DNA from: JBCKUK01 sp038924905
GTDB lineage: Bacteria; Pseudomonadota; Gammaproteobacteria; Burkholderiales; Methylophilaceae
Assembly: GCA_038924905.1 (NCBI GenBank)
Contig: JBCKUK010000013.1
Coordinates: forward strand, 1 to 33,602
Reading direction: 5' to 3'
Length of the DNA stretch: 33,602 bases
Under the pieces are notes generated by a model. It was not told the origin of the DNA and ran no database searches. It saw nothing but the letters and a program-made list of their open reading frames with translations. How positions within the stretch are numbered: position 1 is the first letter of the stretch; each line of letters begins with the position of its first letter. Both the position numbers and the translations under genes were made by a program. Of the stretch, positions 16,256-23,798 are shown in pieces.

Positions 16256-17719
16256 TTATGCCCCGTTGATAAACTCACGCGCACCCTTCAAAATGTAGCT
16301 GATGTTAGAATGAACGTCACGCATTGCAATATTGGATTTTGCATCCCAATACACTAGTGGATTAAATCCTAGCTCTATCGCTTCGCTAATCTTTTCAATG
16401 TTATTAAAATGCTGATACATCGCGCCGTGCGTCTTCCGTGTGGGCAATTTGACTCTTTCAGCCTTTGTTTGCATTGCGTTATTGGCTCTTATCGCACCTT
16501 TAAAACCTGACCATGTTGGCAATTCATGGCCCTTAAACATTTTATCAATGACGCTATCATTAAAAGCATCTCCGCCCTTAGTAAATGTTACTTCACCATT
16601 AGTAAATGTTAGTGCACTAATGTATGAGATTACCGAATAAACATGTCTTTTCTCTTTACAGATACGTAATAGTTCGGCTGATATTTGTTTCTGCTTCTCT
16701 TCTAAGATACCGTCCGCAGCATCGAAAGCACTTGATAATTCGCTCGTATCTCCAGACATAAATGTGATTAGTGCGGCTTTATTAATTCTATATACCCGAC
16801 CTACACGTTTTGCTGGAATATCTCCAGCGTTAATCAATTTATACAACAATTTCTTGTTAATACGCAAATAATCTGCGGCTTCCTGTATTGTTAGTACCTC
16901 GTTCGATGCATCTGCTGGGGCTTTTGCTTGACATTCTCTAGCAAGTTTCTGTGCTTCTGAGATTTGCTGTGACGACATTTTGGCTGCGACTATGTCTCTG
17001 AGCTTAACTGCGTCTGCGTCACCGCCAACCGCAACCAAGTTAAACCACATATGTGCGCGCACATAATCCTGTACAACACCTCGTCCTTTGGCGTACATAA
17101 AGCCGATGTTGAGCTGTGCTAGTTCGAAGCCTTGTGCCGCAGCTAACTTGTACCATTTCAACGCTTCAGCGTCATCCTGTACAACACCATGTCCCATGTC
17201 GTACATAAAGCCGATGTTGTACTGTGCGCATGCGTAGCCTTGTGCCGCAGCTAACGTGTACCATTTCAACGCTTCAGCGTAATTCTGACCAACACCTTGT
17301 CCATTGTCGTACATAGCGCCGATGTTGTGCTGTGCGTCTGCCTTGCCTTGTGCCGCAGCTAACTTGTACCACCTCAACGCTTCAGCGTCATCCTGACCAA
17401 CACCTTGTCCATCGCCGTACATATCGCCGATGAAATACTGTGCTTCTGCGTGGCCTTGTGCCGCAGCTAACTTGTACCACTTCAACGCTTCAGCGTAATC
17501 CTGACCAACACCTTGTCCATTGTCGTACATAACGCCGATGTTGTACTGTGCGCTTGCGTGGCCTTGTTCTGCTGCTTTTTCATACCAATAAAACGCTTGC
17601 ATATAGTCTTGTGTAATATCTTGTCCATAGTAATACATCGCACCTAAATTCCATTGTGCTTGCGCGTCACCTTGTTCAGCTAACTTTTGAATTTCCACTA
17701 AATTTTTAGCTTTTGCCAT
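16256..17719 (-). CDS. Sel1-repeat protein fused to excisionase-type HTH
   Basis: Residues 10-270 hold six or seven Sel1-like repeats of about 36 aa (AEALKWYKLAAAQG, then AQYNIGxMYDNGQGVGQD), which build a solenoid for protein contacts. Residues near 285-330 form an excisionase/MerR-like helix-turn-helix (LTIQEAADYLRINKKLLYKL, then AKRVGRVYRINKAALITF). The last 150 residues are an unrecognised domain (FTKGGDAFNDSVIDKMFKGH). The frame also opens at TTG 17749, which overlaps the upstream stop; ATG 17719 gives 487 aa. The repeats are alternately spaced at DNA level and could recombine with the neighbouring gene. Confidence 0.8.
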   Translation of the reverse strand: MAKAKNLVEIQKLAEQGDAQAQWNLGAMYYYGQDITQDYMQAFYWYEKAAEQGHASAQYNIGVMYDNGQGVGQDYAEALKWYKLAAAQGHAEAQYFIGDMYGDGQGVGQDDAEALRWYKLAAAQGKADAQHNIGAMYDNGQGVGQNYAEALKWYTLAAAQGYACAQYNIGFMYDMGHGVVQDDAEALKWYKLAAAQGFELAQLNIGFMYAKGRGVVQDYVRAHMWFNLVAVGGDADAVKLRDIVAAKMSSQQISEAQKLARECQAKAPADASNEVLTIQEAADYLRINKKLLYKLINAGDIPAKRVGRVYRINKAALITFMSGDTSELSSAFDAADGILEEKQKQISAELLRICKEKRHVYSVISYISALTFTNGEVTFTKGGDAFNDSVIDKMFKGHELPTWSGFKGAIRANNAMQTKAERVKLPTRKTHGAMYQHFNNIEKISEAIELGFNPLVYWDAKSNIAMRDVHSNISYILKGAREFINGA

Positions 17720-17745
17720 GTTCAGTAATTCAGCTTGAATAATAT

Positions 17746-18438
17746 TCAATCACAATGCTTAAAGTGGCGTGCTTGACATTCTCTGGCAAGTTTCTGTGCT
17801 TCTGAGATTTGTTGGGGCGTCATTTTGGCTGCGACTATGTCTCTGTTCTTAACTGCGTCTAAGTTACCGCCAGCCGCAGCCAAGTTAGACCACATATGTG
17901 CGCGCACATAATCCTGTACAACACCTCGTCCATTGCCGTACAAAGCGCCGATGTTGGACTGTGCGTCTGCCTTGCCTTGTGCCGCCGCTAATTTGTACCA
18001 CTTCAACGCTTCAGTGTAATCCCGTACAACACCATGTCCACTGCGGTACATAAAGCCGATGTTGGACTGTGCGCTTGCGTTGCCTTGTGCCGCAGCTAAC
18101 TTGTACCACTTCAGCGCTTCAGCGTAATCCTGACCAACACCTTGTCCTTTGGCGTACATAATGCCGATGTTGAACTGTGCTTGTGCGCTGCCTTGTGCCG
18201 CAGCTAATTTGTACCATTTCAACGCTTCAGCGTTATCCTGTACAACACCTTGTCCTTCGTCGTACATAACGCCGATGCTGACCTGTGCGTCTGCGTCGCC
18301 TTGTGCCGCAGCTAACTTGAATTTGACAATGGCGACTGAGTAGTTACCTTTTGAATATGCCGCTTTGCCATCCTCTAAATTGCCGCTACAAGCCGTACAC
18401 GCAAGTAGCAATAACATGACAGTCAGTAGTTTTTTCAT
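17746..18438 (-). CDS. Sel1-repeat lipoprotein
   Basis: MKKLLTVMLLLLACTACSGN is a lipoprotein signal with an LLAC lipobox, so the mature protein should be acylated and periplasmic or outer-membrane facing. Five Sel1-like repeats follow (AEALKWYKLAAAQG units) and a C-terminal RAHMWSNLAAAGGN ... AAKMTPQQISEAQKLARECQ segment that is nearly identical to residues 245-285 of the neighbouring 487-aa protein, so one gene arose by duplication of the other. The ORF extends upstream to 18549 in IS DNA; ATG 18438 is the natural start. It is probably cotranscribed with the following gene, overlapping or nearly overlapping it. Confidence 0.82.
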   Translation of the reverse strand: MKKLLTVMLLLLACTACSGNLEDGKAAYSKGNYSVAIVKFKLAAAQGDADAQVSIGVMYDEGQGVVQDNAEALKWYKLAAAQGSAQAQFNIGIMYAKGQGVGQDYAEALKWYKLAAAQGNASAQSNIGFMYRSGHGVVRDYTEALKWYKLAAAQGKADAQSNIGALYGNGRGVVQDYVRAHMWSNLAAAGGNLDAVKNRDIVAAKMTPQQISEAQKLARECQARHFKHCD

Positions 18439-18448
18439 ACCCATCCCC

Positions 18449-18589
18449 AGAGGTGGCCCAGCAAACTGAACAAGTTTACTCAACCCTGCCATAAAATGAC
18501 AACTAATTGAGGAGTAAACGAAATGACCAGAAGACCCCGTCGTAACCACAGTGCAGCCTTTAAAGCCAAAGTAGCGCTGGCAGCCTTCT
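18449..18589 (+). mobile_element. IS3-family left end with OrfA start
   Basis: An IS terminal region beginning GAGGTGGCCCAGCAAACTG leads to TTGAGGAGTAAACGAA and ATG 18523, which encodes TRRPRRNHSAAFKAKVALAA, the start of IS3-family OrfA. The reading stops matching at about 18589. The same terminal sequence occurs at 23191-23265. It lies 11 bases upstream of the lipoprotein start and has replaced that gene's natural promoter region. Confidence 0.75.
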
Positions 18590-18760
18590 GGCGAGTTTGA
18601 CCCGCAGGCCCAGCCAGAACCGGACTACGAGTTCGATCAGCGCGTTACCGTTAGCGTCATAAGTGCACTCATACCAATATCCACCGCCGTTTTTATACGT
18701 CAACTCTTTGCCTTGAGCGTTATAAGTAAAGCCTAGTGGAATATCATCGCGCTTAATCAT
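18560..18760 (-). pseudogene. YD-repeat-like small gene truncated by IS DNA
   Basis: Starts MIKRDDIPLGFTYNAQGKEL, then TYKNGGGYWYECTYDANGNA, with tandem GKELTYKN / GNALxEx units of a small repeat protein family seen in phage and island DNA. AAGGAGG lies 9 bases before ATG 18760, so expression is likely. The remaining C-terminal 22 residues (VVRFWLGLRVKLARRLPALL) come from IS DNA. It starts 13 bases after the preceding gene's stop. Confidence 0.5.
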
Positions 18761-18773
18761 TTTTATGCCCTCC

Positions 18774-19574
18774 TTAGTGTAAAACTTTGCTAAGTGCTCT
18801 CATACCAATATCTATCGCGGGCTTTGCGTATAGAATATTCACCCCACTGGTACGCTCTGCGCTAGCCTGGCATACATGCCTAAATGCCATGAAACCTGGA
18901 GAATGCCAGAGACGACCGTCTTTTATGTTGTACGAGTTTGCGTTGAGCTTGTGCGATAAAAGTAACTCAAGGCAGCCCGCGCATTTATTTTTATTTTCGC
19001 ATCGGCAATGCCCGGTTATTACTTGACCTTCAAACGTTTTGCCCGGCTCCAGGCATGCCCCCCGAAATTCATTGCAGTCAGGGCACAGCGTGAGGCCGTT
19101 CGGCACTCCTTCGTGTTCAAGATTTGGTCCTTCTAGCTCTTTCTGTTCATCGGCTGTAGCTTGCCTGCCCCCTTTGGTTGGGTCGCCAGAGATAAATCCC
19201 TTTTGTTCACGGCTTTTAATAAATACTCTCAATGCTTCCACCCGAGGCATGAATGTTGGATCTTTTTCTATGCACTCATCGACGTTAAAGCAAGGGATTA
19301 ATTTATCCGCACAAAGACACCCGCCAGTAGGTGGCATTGATTGTTCGCCAATTCCGTTATCTATAAACAGTGCCGTCTTGGCATCCAATACCAAGCAGGT
19401 CGAGAGGTCATTGAGCAGCTGTTGCACAGTGGCAATTTTGATTAACTGGTCATGACTCACGCTTGGAATTATCATGAGATGATAAAAGCATGGAGAAACT
19501 CTCGTTTCTAAGTAAGGGTACAGTGCTGGGTGCGGGAAAAGTGCACTACTTATTTCTTCATTTGTGTAAGACAT
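18774..19574 (-). CDS. Cys-rich protein of unknown function (266 aa)
   Basis: Starts MSYTNEEISSALFPHPALYP with AGAGGAG 6 bases upstream. The second half is rich in paired cysteines: GGCLCADKLIPCF, LCPDCNEFRGACLEPG, GHCRCENKNKCAGCLELL, giving at least three possible metal sites. Residues 30-70 resemble no known enzyme. No signal peptide or membrane segment. The structured leader at 19591-19657 precedes it and is shared with the 288-aa gene upstream, suggesting common control. The open frame extends to 19631 through the leader, which I reject because of the strong ribosome binding site. Confidence 0.7.
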   Translation of the reverse strand: MSYTNEEISSALFPHPALYPYLETRVSPCFYHLMIIPSVSHDQLIKIATVQQLLNDLSTCLVLDAKTALFIDNGIGEQSMPPTGGCLCADKLIPCFNVDECIEKDPTFMPRVEALRVFIKSREQKGFISGDPTKGGRQATADEQKELEGPNLEHEGVPNGLTLCPDCNEFRGACLEPGKTFEGQVITGHCRCENKNKCAGCLELLLSHKLNANSYNIKDGRLWHSPGFMAFRHVCQASAERTSGVNILYAKPAIDIGMRALSKVLH

Positions 19575-19590
19575 TTTGTTCTCCTCTTTA

Positions 19591-19657
19591 GCGGTTTTGG
19601 CAAAATGCCGGGGACCGCAAGCTGGAATCAAATCCCCTTGGCCCGCAAGGTGGGCCA
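19591..19657 (-). ncRNA. candidate structured 5' leader, copy 1
   Basis: On the minus strand it holds GGCCC/GGGCC with a 7-base loop, GGGGA/TCCCC, GCGG/CCGC and GGCA/TGCC. The GGGGA/TCCCC and GCGG/CCGC pairings interleave, giving an H-type pseudoknot, and end directly before AAAGAGGAG of the next gene. About 88% identical to copy 2. Could be a riboswitch-like or protein-binding leader. Confidence 0.5.
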
Positions 19658-19793
19658 GTCCGATGCATGTGCATCTCGTTGCAATGTCATTGCGCGGTTT
19701 ATTTCCTCACCGCCATAAACGTTCAACCCGCGCCATTGCTGAGCAGCTACACACTGGAAGCTGTTAAATGTCTACGAAACCGCGGCCACCTTT

Positions 19794-20048
19794 CTAATTG
19801 AAGAACTCCTTGCAGGCATTGCAGAAGTATCTGCCGGGGCCCCCGTTGGGGGTCAGCTTGAATTTCGTGGTGGCGGCGCAGAGGTGGATCGTGCGCCCAA
19901 TAATGCCACACCGCACGACGGCTGTGTCCTCTGACCGGCAGCGGCTGCATGCTGGGAGTTTGGCCTCATCGAAGTGGAGTATTGATTCCCTAATTCCCGG
20001 ATACAGTTTTTCGTAGAGGTATAGTATTTGTTTGTCGATTTTTAGCAT
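19794..20048 (-). CDS. zinc-ribbon protein of unknown function (84 aa)
   Basis: Starts MLKIDKQILYLYEKLYPGIR. A first CSRCRSE motif near residue 35 and a second FCNACKEFF at the end form one zinc-ribbon, joined by IIGRTIHLCAATTKFKLTPN. The pattern is that of small hypothetical zinc proteins carried by islands. It begins 12 bases after the stop of the 288-aa gene. The stretch from 19658 to 19793 holds no gene. Confidence 0.65.
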   Translation of the reverse strand: MLKIDKQILYLYEKLYPGIRESILHFDEAKLPACSRCRSEDTAVVRCGIIGRTIHLCAATTKFKLTPNGGPGRYFCNACKEFFN

Positions 20049-20060
20049 TACATCCAGCTC

Positions 20061-20927
20061 CTACTTTACCCAAAACGTTTCGGTTGAAGACCAGACGATA
20101 CGCACCCGTAGGTAGCCCAATGCAGAGATCTCGGCAGCTTTCGCCTTAAGCTCTTCTATTGTCGTTAGGTCAGGACAAAACAAAGCACACTCATTATCTC
20201 CACCCGCTATGATGTACGGATGTTTCAATCCGGACAAGGTATGCAAATCTATTATTGGAACAGCTTGCCCGGATTCATTTTGAGACCAAATAACACAAGG
20301 TCGGATGCCTGAGATTAATTTGCCAAACTTGTCGGTCAGCTCAGCCCAAACACATTCAGAATCAGAATAAACAACACGCGCTCGCCAGCCTGTCCGCAAT
20401 ACAATCTCTACCACCTGCGCCACCGTCTCTCCTTTTGAAACGTCGACTGGATAAGCCTCGCGAGTGATGCCGTAGGGGGTCGCCACATTGATTTGCGGGT
20501 ATGGGGTGTCAAGCAATTGCCGCATAGTCTCGAAAGCCACACGGGCCGGTGAGGCTAGACCATAGAAGGTTTCAAAGATGAGCCCATCGGGTGCAACGTA
20601 GCTGCACGATGTCGGGCTCCAAACAACACACTCAAAAAAGTTGAACTTGGAATTTATGACTGTGTTCTGCAGGCTGGTAAGCAAGAGTGTGCGACAGGCC
20701 ACACTCAACTCACCATGGGCATCGAACGGTTCGGGGTGCTGTACGTAACTTTCCCCCTCCCCCCACATGCCAGCCTCTGGTGGGCCGATGCGCACATCGA
20801 TGTCTGCACACTTGAAAAAACTGATACCAGCCTGAGTAATGAGGTGCGGATAGGTGTGCCCATGGTTCACAAGGAAGATGGGGACGCCGAGGGCGGACGG
20901 GCGATTGGTGTTAATGTATGAAGCCAT
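20061..20927 (-). CDS. protein of unknown function preceded by structured leader (288 aa)
   Basis: Starts MASYINTNRPSALGVPIFLV with AGAGGAG 7 bases upstream. The protein is mixed alpha/beta and without a signal peptide; visible segments include VWGEG-like AGMWGEGESYVQHPEPFDAH, VACRTLLLTSLQNTVINSKF and VYSDSECVWAELTDKFGKLI. I do not recognise a family or active site. Start at 20927 is chosen over 20984 because the longer frame runs through the structured leader at 20945-21009 and lacks a binding site. Confidence 0.65.
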   Translation of the reverse strand: MASYINTNRPSALGVPIFLVNHGHTYPHLITQAGISFFKCADIDVRIGPPEAGMWGEGESYVQHPEPFDAHGELSVACRTLLLTSLQNTVINSKFNFFECVVWSPTSCSYVAPDGLIFETFYGLASPARVAFETMRQLLDTPYPQINVATPYGITREAYPVDVSKGETVAQVVEIVLRTGWRARVVYSDSECVWAELTDKFGKLISGIRPCVIWSQNESGQAVPIIDLHTLSGLKHPYIIAGGDNECALFCPDLTTIEELKAKAAEISALGYLRVRIVWSSTETFWVK

Positions 20928-20944
20928 GATCAATCTCCTCTTTA

Positions 20945-21009
20945 GCGGTTTTGGCAAAATGCCGGGGACCGCAATCTGGATCAAATCCCCCGGCCCGTAA
21001 GGTGGGCCA
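20945..21009 (-). ncRNA. candidate structured 5' leader, copy 2
   Basis: Same arrangement as copy 1: GGCCC/GGGCC hairpin, GGGGA/TCCCC and GCGG/CCGC interleaved in a pseudoknot, GGCA/TGCC hairpin. Differences between the copies fall mostly in loops and linkers (for example ACCTTAC against ACCTTGC). Confidence 0.5.
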
Positions 21010-21019
21010 GCCCATGAAA

Positions 21020-21259
21020 TCAGTGCAGCAACGGCGTTCGCTCCTGTGCAAACGATGGCGTTTTGTTCAAACTGTGTGCCATCCAGTCTTGAATCTCACG
21101 CTCGTTGCCTGACTCTATCAACTGCTCGATCTCACGGCGGCGCTGCGTACCTTTGATAGTCGCAAGCAGGTACTTGGCTGCTGACATGGGGAAGAAGTAA
21201 CTTCTAGGGCGATGATCGAAATCGATAGAAGTAAAGATGGGATTGATTGGCACTGTCAT
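21020..21259 (-). CDS. small island protein, possibly truncated (79 aa)
   Basis: Starts MTVPINPIFTSIDFDHRPRS, with TTTAGGAG 6 bases upstream, and contains YLLATIKGTQRRREIEQLIE. From memory a family with a longer C-terminus (about 90-100 aa, ending in a GGEYLP-like motif) begins in this way; here the end SFAQERTPLLH does not match, so the C-terminus may have been replaced. The structured leader begins 10 bases after its stop. Confidence 0.6.
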   Translation of the reverse strand: MTVPINPIFTSIDFDHRPRSYFFPMSAAKYLLATIKGTQRRREIEQLIESGNEREIQDWMAHSLNKTPSFAQERTPLLH

Positions 21260-21344
21260 GACGTTCTCCTAAAGGTTAGAAGCCTTGTTTAGCAGTCATA
21301 TTTACGTCCCCTGCAAGTCAGGCTAAATCAGGACGGTGGGCAAC

Positions 21345-21380
21345 AAAAAACCCGCATCAGCTTTTAACTAAGACGGGTTT
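21345..21380 (-). terminator. intrinsic terminator of HNH-HIT gene
   Basis: On the minus strand AAACCCG (21374-21380) pairs with CGGGTTT (21348-21354) and is followed by TTTTTTG. It lies about 130 bases after the HNH-HIT stop and separates that gene from the leader-bearing cluster. Confidence 0.65.
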
Positions 21381-21508
21381 GCACACGCTTTAGCTAGTAT
21401 ATTTAACGTGCCCTGCAAGCTGAAACTCAAATCGGCACAAACTAATAGTAATCTTCTAATTATTGTTTTGCAACAATATAATTTAGCGTTGACGCAATAT
21501 CGTTGATG

Positions 21509-22516
21509 TCATTTTTTATCCTCGTAGTAACCTTTGCTTGGTATGACATGACGCACACCACCCTTAGGACTCTCTACATCACCTTTTCGTCTAGGTATCA
21601 GATGCACATGGCAATGCCAGACTGATTGACCAGCAGTTTCACCACAGTTCATGCCAATATTGAATCCATCAATCGTTGCATCCTCTGCTTCTAGTAACGA
21701 CTTCTGCTCTGCCATCAGAATGTTAATCGCATTCACTTCTGCTTGTATTAAACTGAAGTAGTCAAAGACATGACGTTTCGGAATGAACAGAGTGTGACCC
21801 GCAGTTACAGGGAATCCATCTCGCATCACATATGCAAGAATGTTTTCAGCAATGATCCTTTGTCTGTTATTAACCTGAACTTGGCAGAACAGGCAATCTT
21901 CTTCACGATGAGCATAGATTTTCTCTACTTCTTGAAAGTTTGTCCTATCACGATTGCCTTTGTTTGTATTACATAGCCAGCAGAGTGCTTGATAGTTGGC
22001 AACATCATTCATGCCGCCTAGACTTCTCGGGATTATGTGGTCAACATCGATTGGTCTATCGTCTACTGATACCCCACAACACTCACATCTTCTTCCTGCC
22101 CTTAATAGAACCTGATAGCGAACAGAGCCACTGATCGCTTCTCTATCTGTTGCCCGATGCTCCCAAATCTTATCTCCTCGTTTACCTTCATATTCAATCA
22201 GTTTGGCACAACAGAGATTAATGAGTTCTTCAATTTGTTCTGAAGTAAATTCATTAAATCCATTGAGTGAGTGTTGACCCTTCTCTCTTGAAGTGATGCC
22301 ATTTTTATGGAGAACTTTACCCACCATGTTCTTTACTTTACCTATGTAGTAGTCAAGTTGAGTGGGGTCACGATTAAGAATAACTCTGGCGATTTCCTCA
22401 TCCAATGCCTTACCTTGATTCTTTAGCAATTCTATTAACATCACGGGTTGATAGATATGGGACATGCTCATATCGTCAGTAATGAATTTTTTGAGTTGAT
22501 TAAATGAACTTGCCAT
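21509..22516 (-). CDS. HNH endonuclease-HIT domain fusion protein
   Basis: An N-terminal helical region of about 130 residues precedes an HNH/beta-beta-alpha-metal site: CECCGVSVDDRPIDVDHIIP (Cys144 and Cys147, with DxDH at 158-160), SLGGMNDVANYQALCWLCN and NKGNRD. From about residue 208 a HIT-superfamily domain follows: CLFCQVQ, then FPVTAGHTLFIPKRHV and the H-x-H-x-H motif in SVWHCHVHLIPRR (His301/303/305). HIT proteins cleave or transfer nucleotides through the central His. The combination suggests a nuclease with linked nucleotide-processing activity. There is no cotranscribed partner; a terminator follows. Confidence 0.88.
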   Translation of the reverse strand: MASSFNQLKKFITDDMSMSHIYQPVMLIELLKNQGKALDEEIARVILNRDPTQLDYYIGKVKNMVGKVLHKNGITSREKGQHSLNGFNEFTSEQIEELINLCCAKLIEYEGKRGDKIWEHRATDREAISGSVRYQVLLRAGRRCECCGVSVDDRPIDVDHIIPRSLGGMNDVANYQALCWLCNTNKGNRDRTNFQEVEKIYAHREEDCLFCQVQVNNRQRIIAENILAYVMRDGFPVTAGHTLFIPKRHVFDYFSLIQAEVNAINILMAEQKSLLEAEDATIDGFNIGMNCGETAGQSVWHCHVHLIPRRKGDVESPKGGVRHVIPSKGYYEDKK

Positions 22517-22809
22517 GATTTTTCTTAGATACTTGTCTCTTGAACATTAATCTTTATGAATATCTTCCGCAACACTGTCAGCGACAAATGAATATAGTAT
22601 GCTTTAAAGTGGTTTAACAGTGTTCATGTTATAAAACACTAAGTTATTGTTTTTAAATGGAAATTTGATATTAACTACCCAACTAAAATAGGCTGTTTTA
22701 AGCAATTATTTTCATAGCCCTGAGGTTGGTATTAAATTAAAAATATAATGCGTTGGCAGGCGTTCTGTGGCTCAAAATAAGCATTAATTACTTTAGGCTT
22801 GATGGTAAT

Positions 22810-23191
22810 TTAAGCCAGCATTACTAATTGCGGTATTGAGTCGTTTCCACACCAAACAATAGCATTCTGTTCGTATTTCTTTCCAAGTGTTTTAGCTGCT
22901 TCTAGTTGAAAATCAAAAACTAGCAAACTTGGCTCGCCTTCTCAGTGCTTGCTAGGATGTTCTCCCAGCCCAGTTATAAACTTTTGACTTCTTTTCTGTA
23001 ATTCTTGAGCGAGCTCTTCTTGTTTGATTTTGTTTTCAATTTCAGTAGTCTTTTTGCTGTATGGGTTGTAAGCAGTAATGAAGCAACAGCAATCACAAGA
23101 CATATCATGCATTAGCTTTGCTAGTGGCTCACTAAAGACTCCAATCTCAATATGGAAGGGTGGATTGGCATGAACGTGGTAATGCGTCTTT
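22810..23191 (-). pseudogene. DUF3293 gene broken by an in-frame TGA and 5' IS truncation
   Basis: The leftward frame reads FITAYNPYSKKTTEIENKIK, then FITGLGEHPSKH, a TGA, and continues in the same frame as EGEPSLLVFDFQLEAAKTLG and YEQNAIVW before ending at 22810. DUF3293 family members carry Trp at the position of the TGA, so a TGG-to-TGA change is likely. The 5' end has lost the first few codons to an IS3 end at 23191. The same protein family has a conserved NAIVW near the C-terminus. The stretch 22517-22809 upstream of the HNH-HIT gene has no gene. Confidence 0.7.
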
Positions 23192-23265
23192 AGAGGTGGC
23201 TCAGCAAAACTGGACAACGCTATAAGTGAACAAGTTTACTCAACCCTGTCATAAAATGACCAGAA
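23191..23265 (+). mobile_element. IS3-family left end, second copy
   Basis: AGAGGTGGCTCAGCAAAACTG and then GAACAAGTTTACTCAACCCT match 18449-18520 in the same orientation, without the OrfA start. It truncates the DUF3293 gene on the left and the attC of the 130-aa cassette gene on the right. Confidence 0.6.
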
Positions 23266-23268
23266 TTG

Positions 23269-23661
23269 TTAGATTCCGGCAGAGTCATGCGCTGTTAGTG
23301 CAGCAGACACTACAGGCCAGGGAATACTCTTGCGAACTGCTGCGGATTTGCTCGCTAGTGATGAAGCGCCCTCGGTTGCGAGCACTGCTTCTTGGATCAG
23401 GTCAGGACTGACCCTGGCCGCCAAGACCAGCCACAAGAGCATCTTTGGTTCCATAATGTGGTTATAGACATACCGCGCATCACGGTCTTGCCTGCTTGCA
23501 CGCGGATATGTACCAGTACCCGAGTTTGGATCAAGCCAGCCAAGCCAATGGTCTTTCTGCGTCGAATAGTTGTTGTAACCTGGCATCCGATTTGCGATAG
23601 GGTTGTCAGACGGTAAATCCCTAATTGCCTGAATAAACCACTCAATACTATCTGGCTTCAT
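23269..23661 (-). CDS. protein of unknown function in a cassette-like unit (130 aa)
   Basis: Starts MKPDSIEWFIQAIRDLPSDN with AGGGAAG 7 bases upstream and contains PYNNYSTQKDHWLGWL-like residues at 28-43, an aromatic-rich segment, then KMLLWLVLAARVSPDLIQEA. No known domain. The gene begins 22 bases after the attC core site at 23683 and reads away from it, as the first gene of a cassette would. Its own attC is missing, cut by the IS3 end. Confidence 0.65.
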   Translation of the reverse strand: MKPDSIEWFIQAIRDLPSDNPIANRMPGYNNYSTQKDHWLGWLDPNSGTGTYPRASRQDRDARYVYNHIMEPKMLLWLVLAARVSPDLIQEAVLATEGASSLASKSAAVRKSIPWPVVSAALTAHDSAGI

Positions 23662-23682
23662 TAGTGAACTTCCCTGTGTGGG

Positions 23683-23745
23683 TCCTAACGATTGCGTTCA
23701 GCGGCGGGCCGCTTGCGGCACGTCAGCTGCAATGGCTGGTTAGAT
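23683..23745 (-). other. integron attC recombination site 1
   Basis: On the minus strand it begins ATCTAAC (consensus RYYYAAC) and ends GTTAGGA (near consensus GTTRRRY), 63 bp. Imperfect inverted arms ATTGC/GCAAT lie inside, with a GCCGC/GCGGC hairpin at the centre. It lies 53 bases after the stop of the 203-aa gene and 22 bases before the next gene, as in gene cassette arrays. Confidence 0.75.
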
Positions 23746-23798
23746 TGCAGATTCAGGACCATCGGCGACTGCCACTTGCCTGAAATCGAGATGGCGCA

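Noticed and set aside
16900..18330. Regularly spaced repeats resembling a CRISPR-like array
   Set aside because: They are coding Sel1 repeats of about 108 bases with translated similarity, not short repeats with unique spacers.
18590..18640. Frame reading EFDPQAQPEPDYEFDQRV as a gene
   Set aside because: It is a short fragment next to IS3 debris, probably a transposase piece, with no start.
21301..21440. Two CCCTGCAAG-containing repeats flanking the terminator
   Set aside because: Similarity is limited to about 15 bases and no larger element is visible.
22517..22809. Promoter or regulatory RNA upstream of the HNH-HIT gene
   Set aside because: AGTGTT/AACACT hairpin and AT-rich stretches are present but no clear -35/-10 pair with good spacing.
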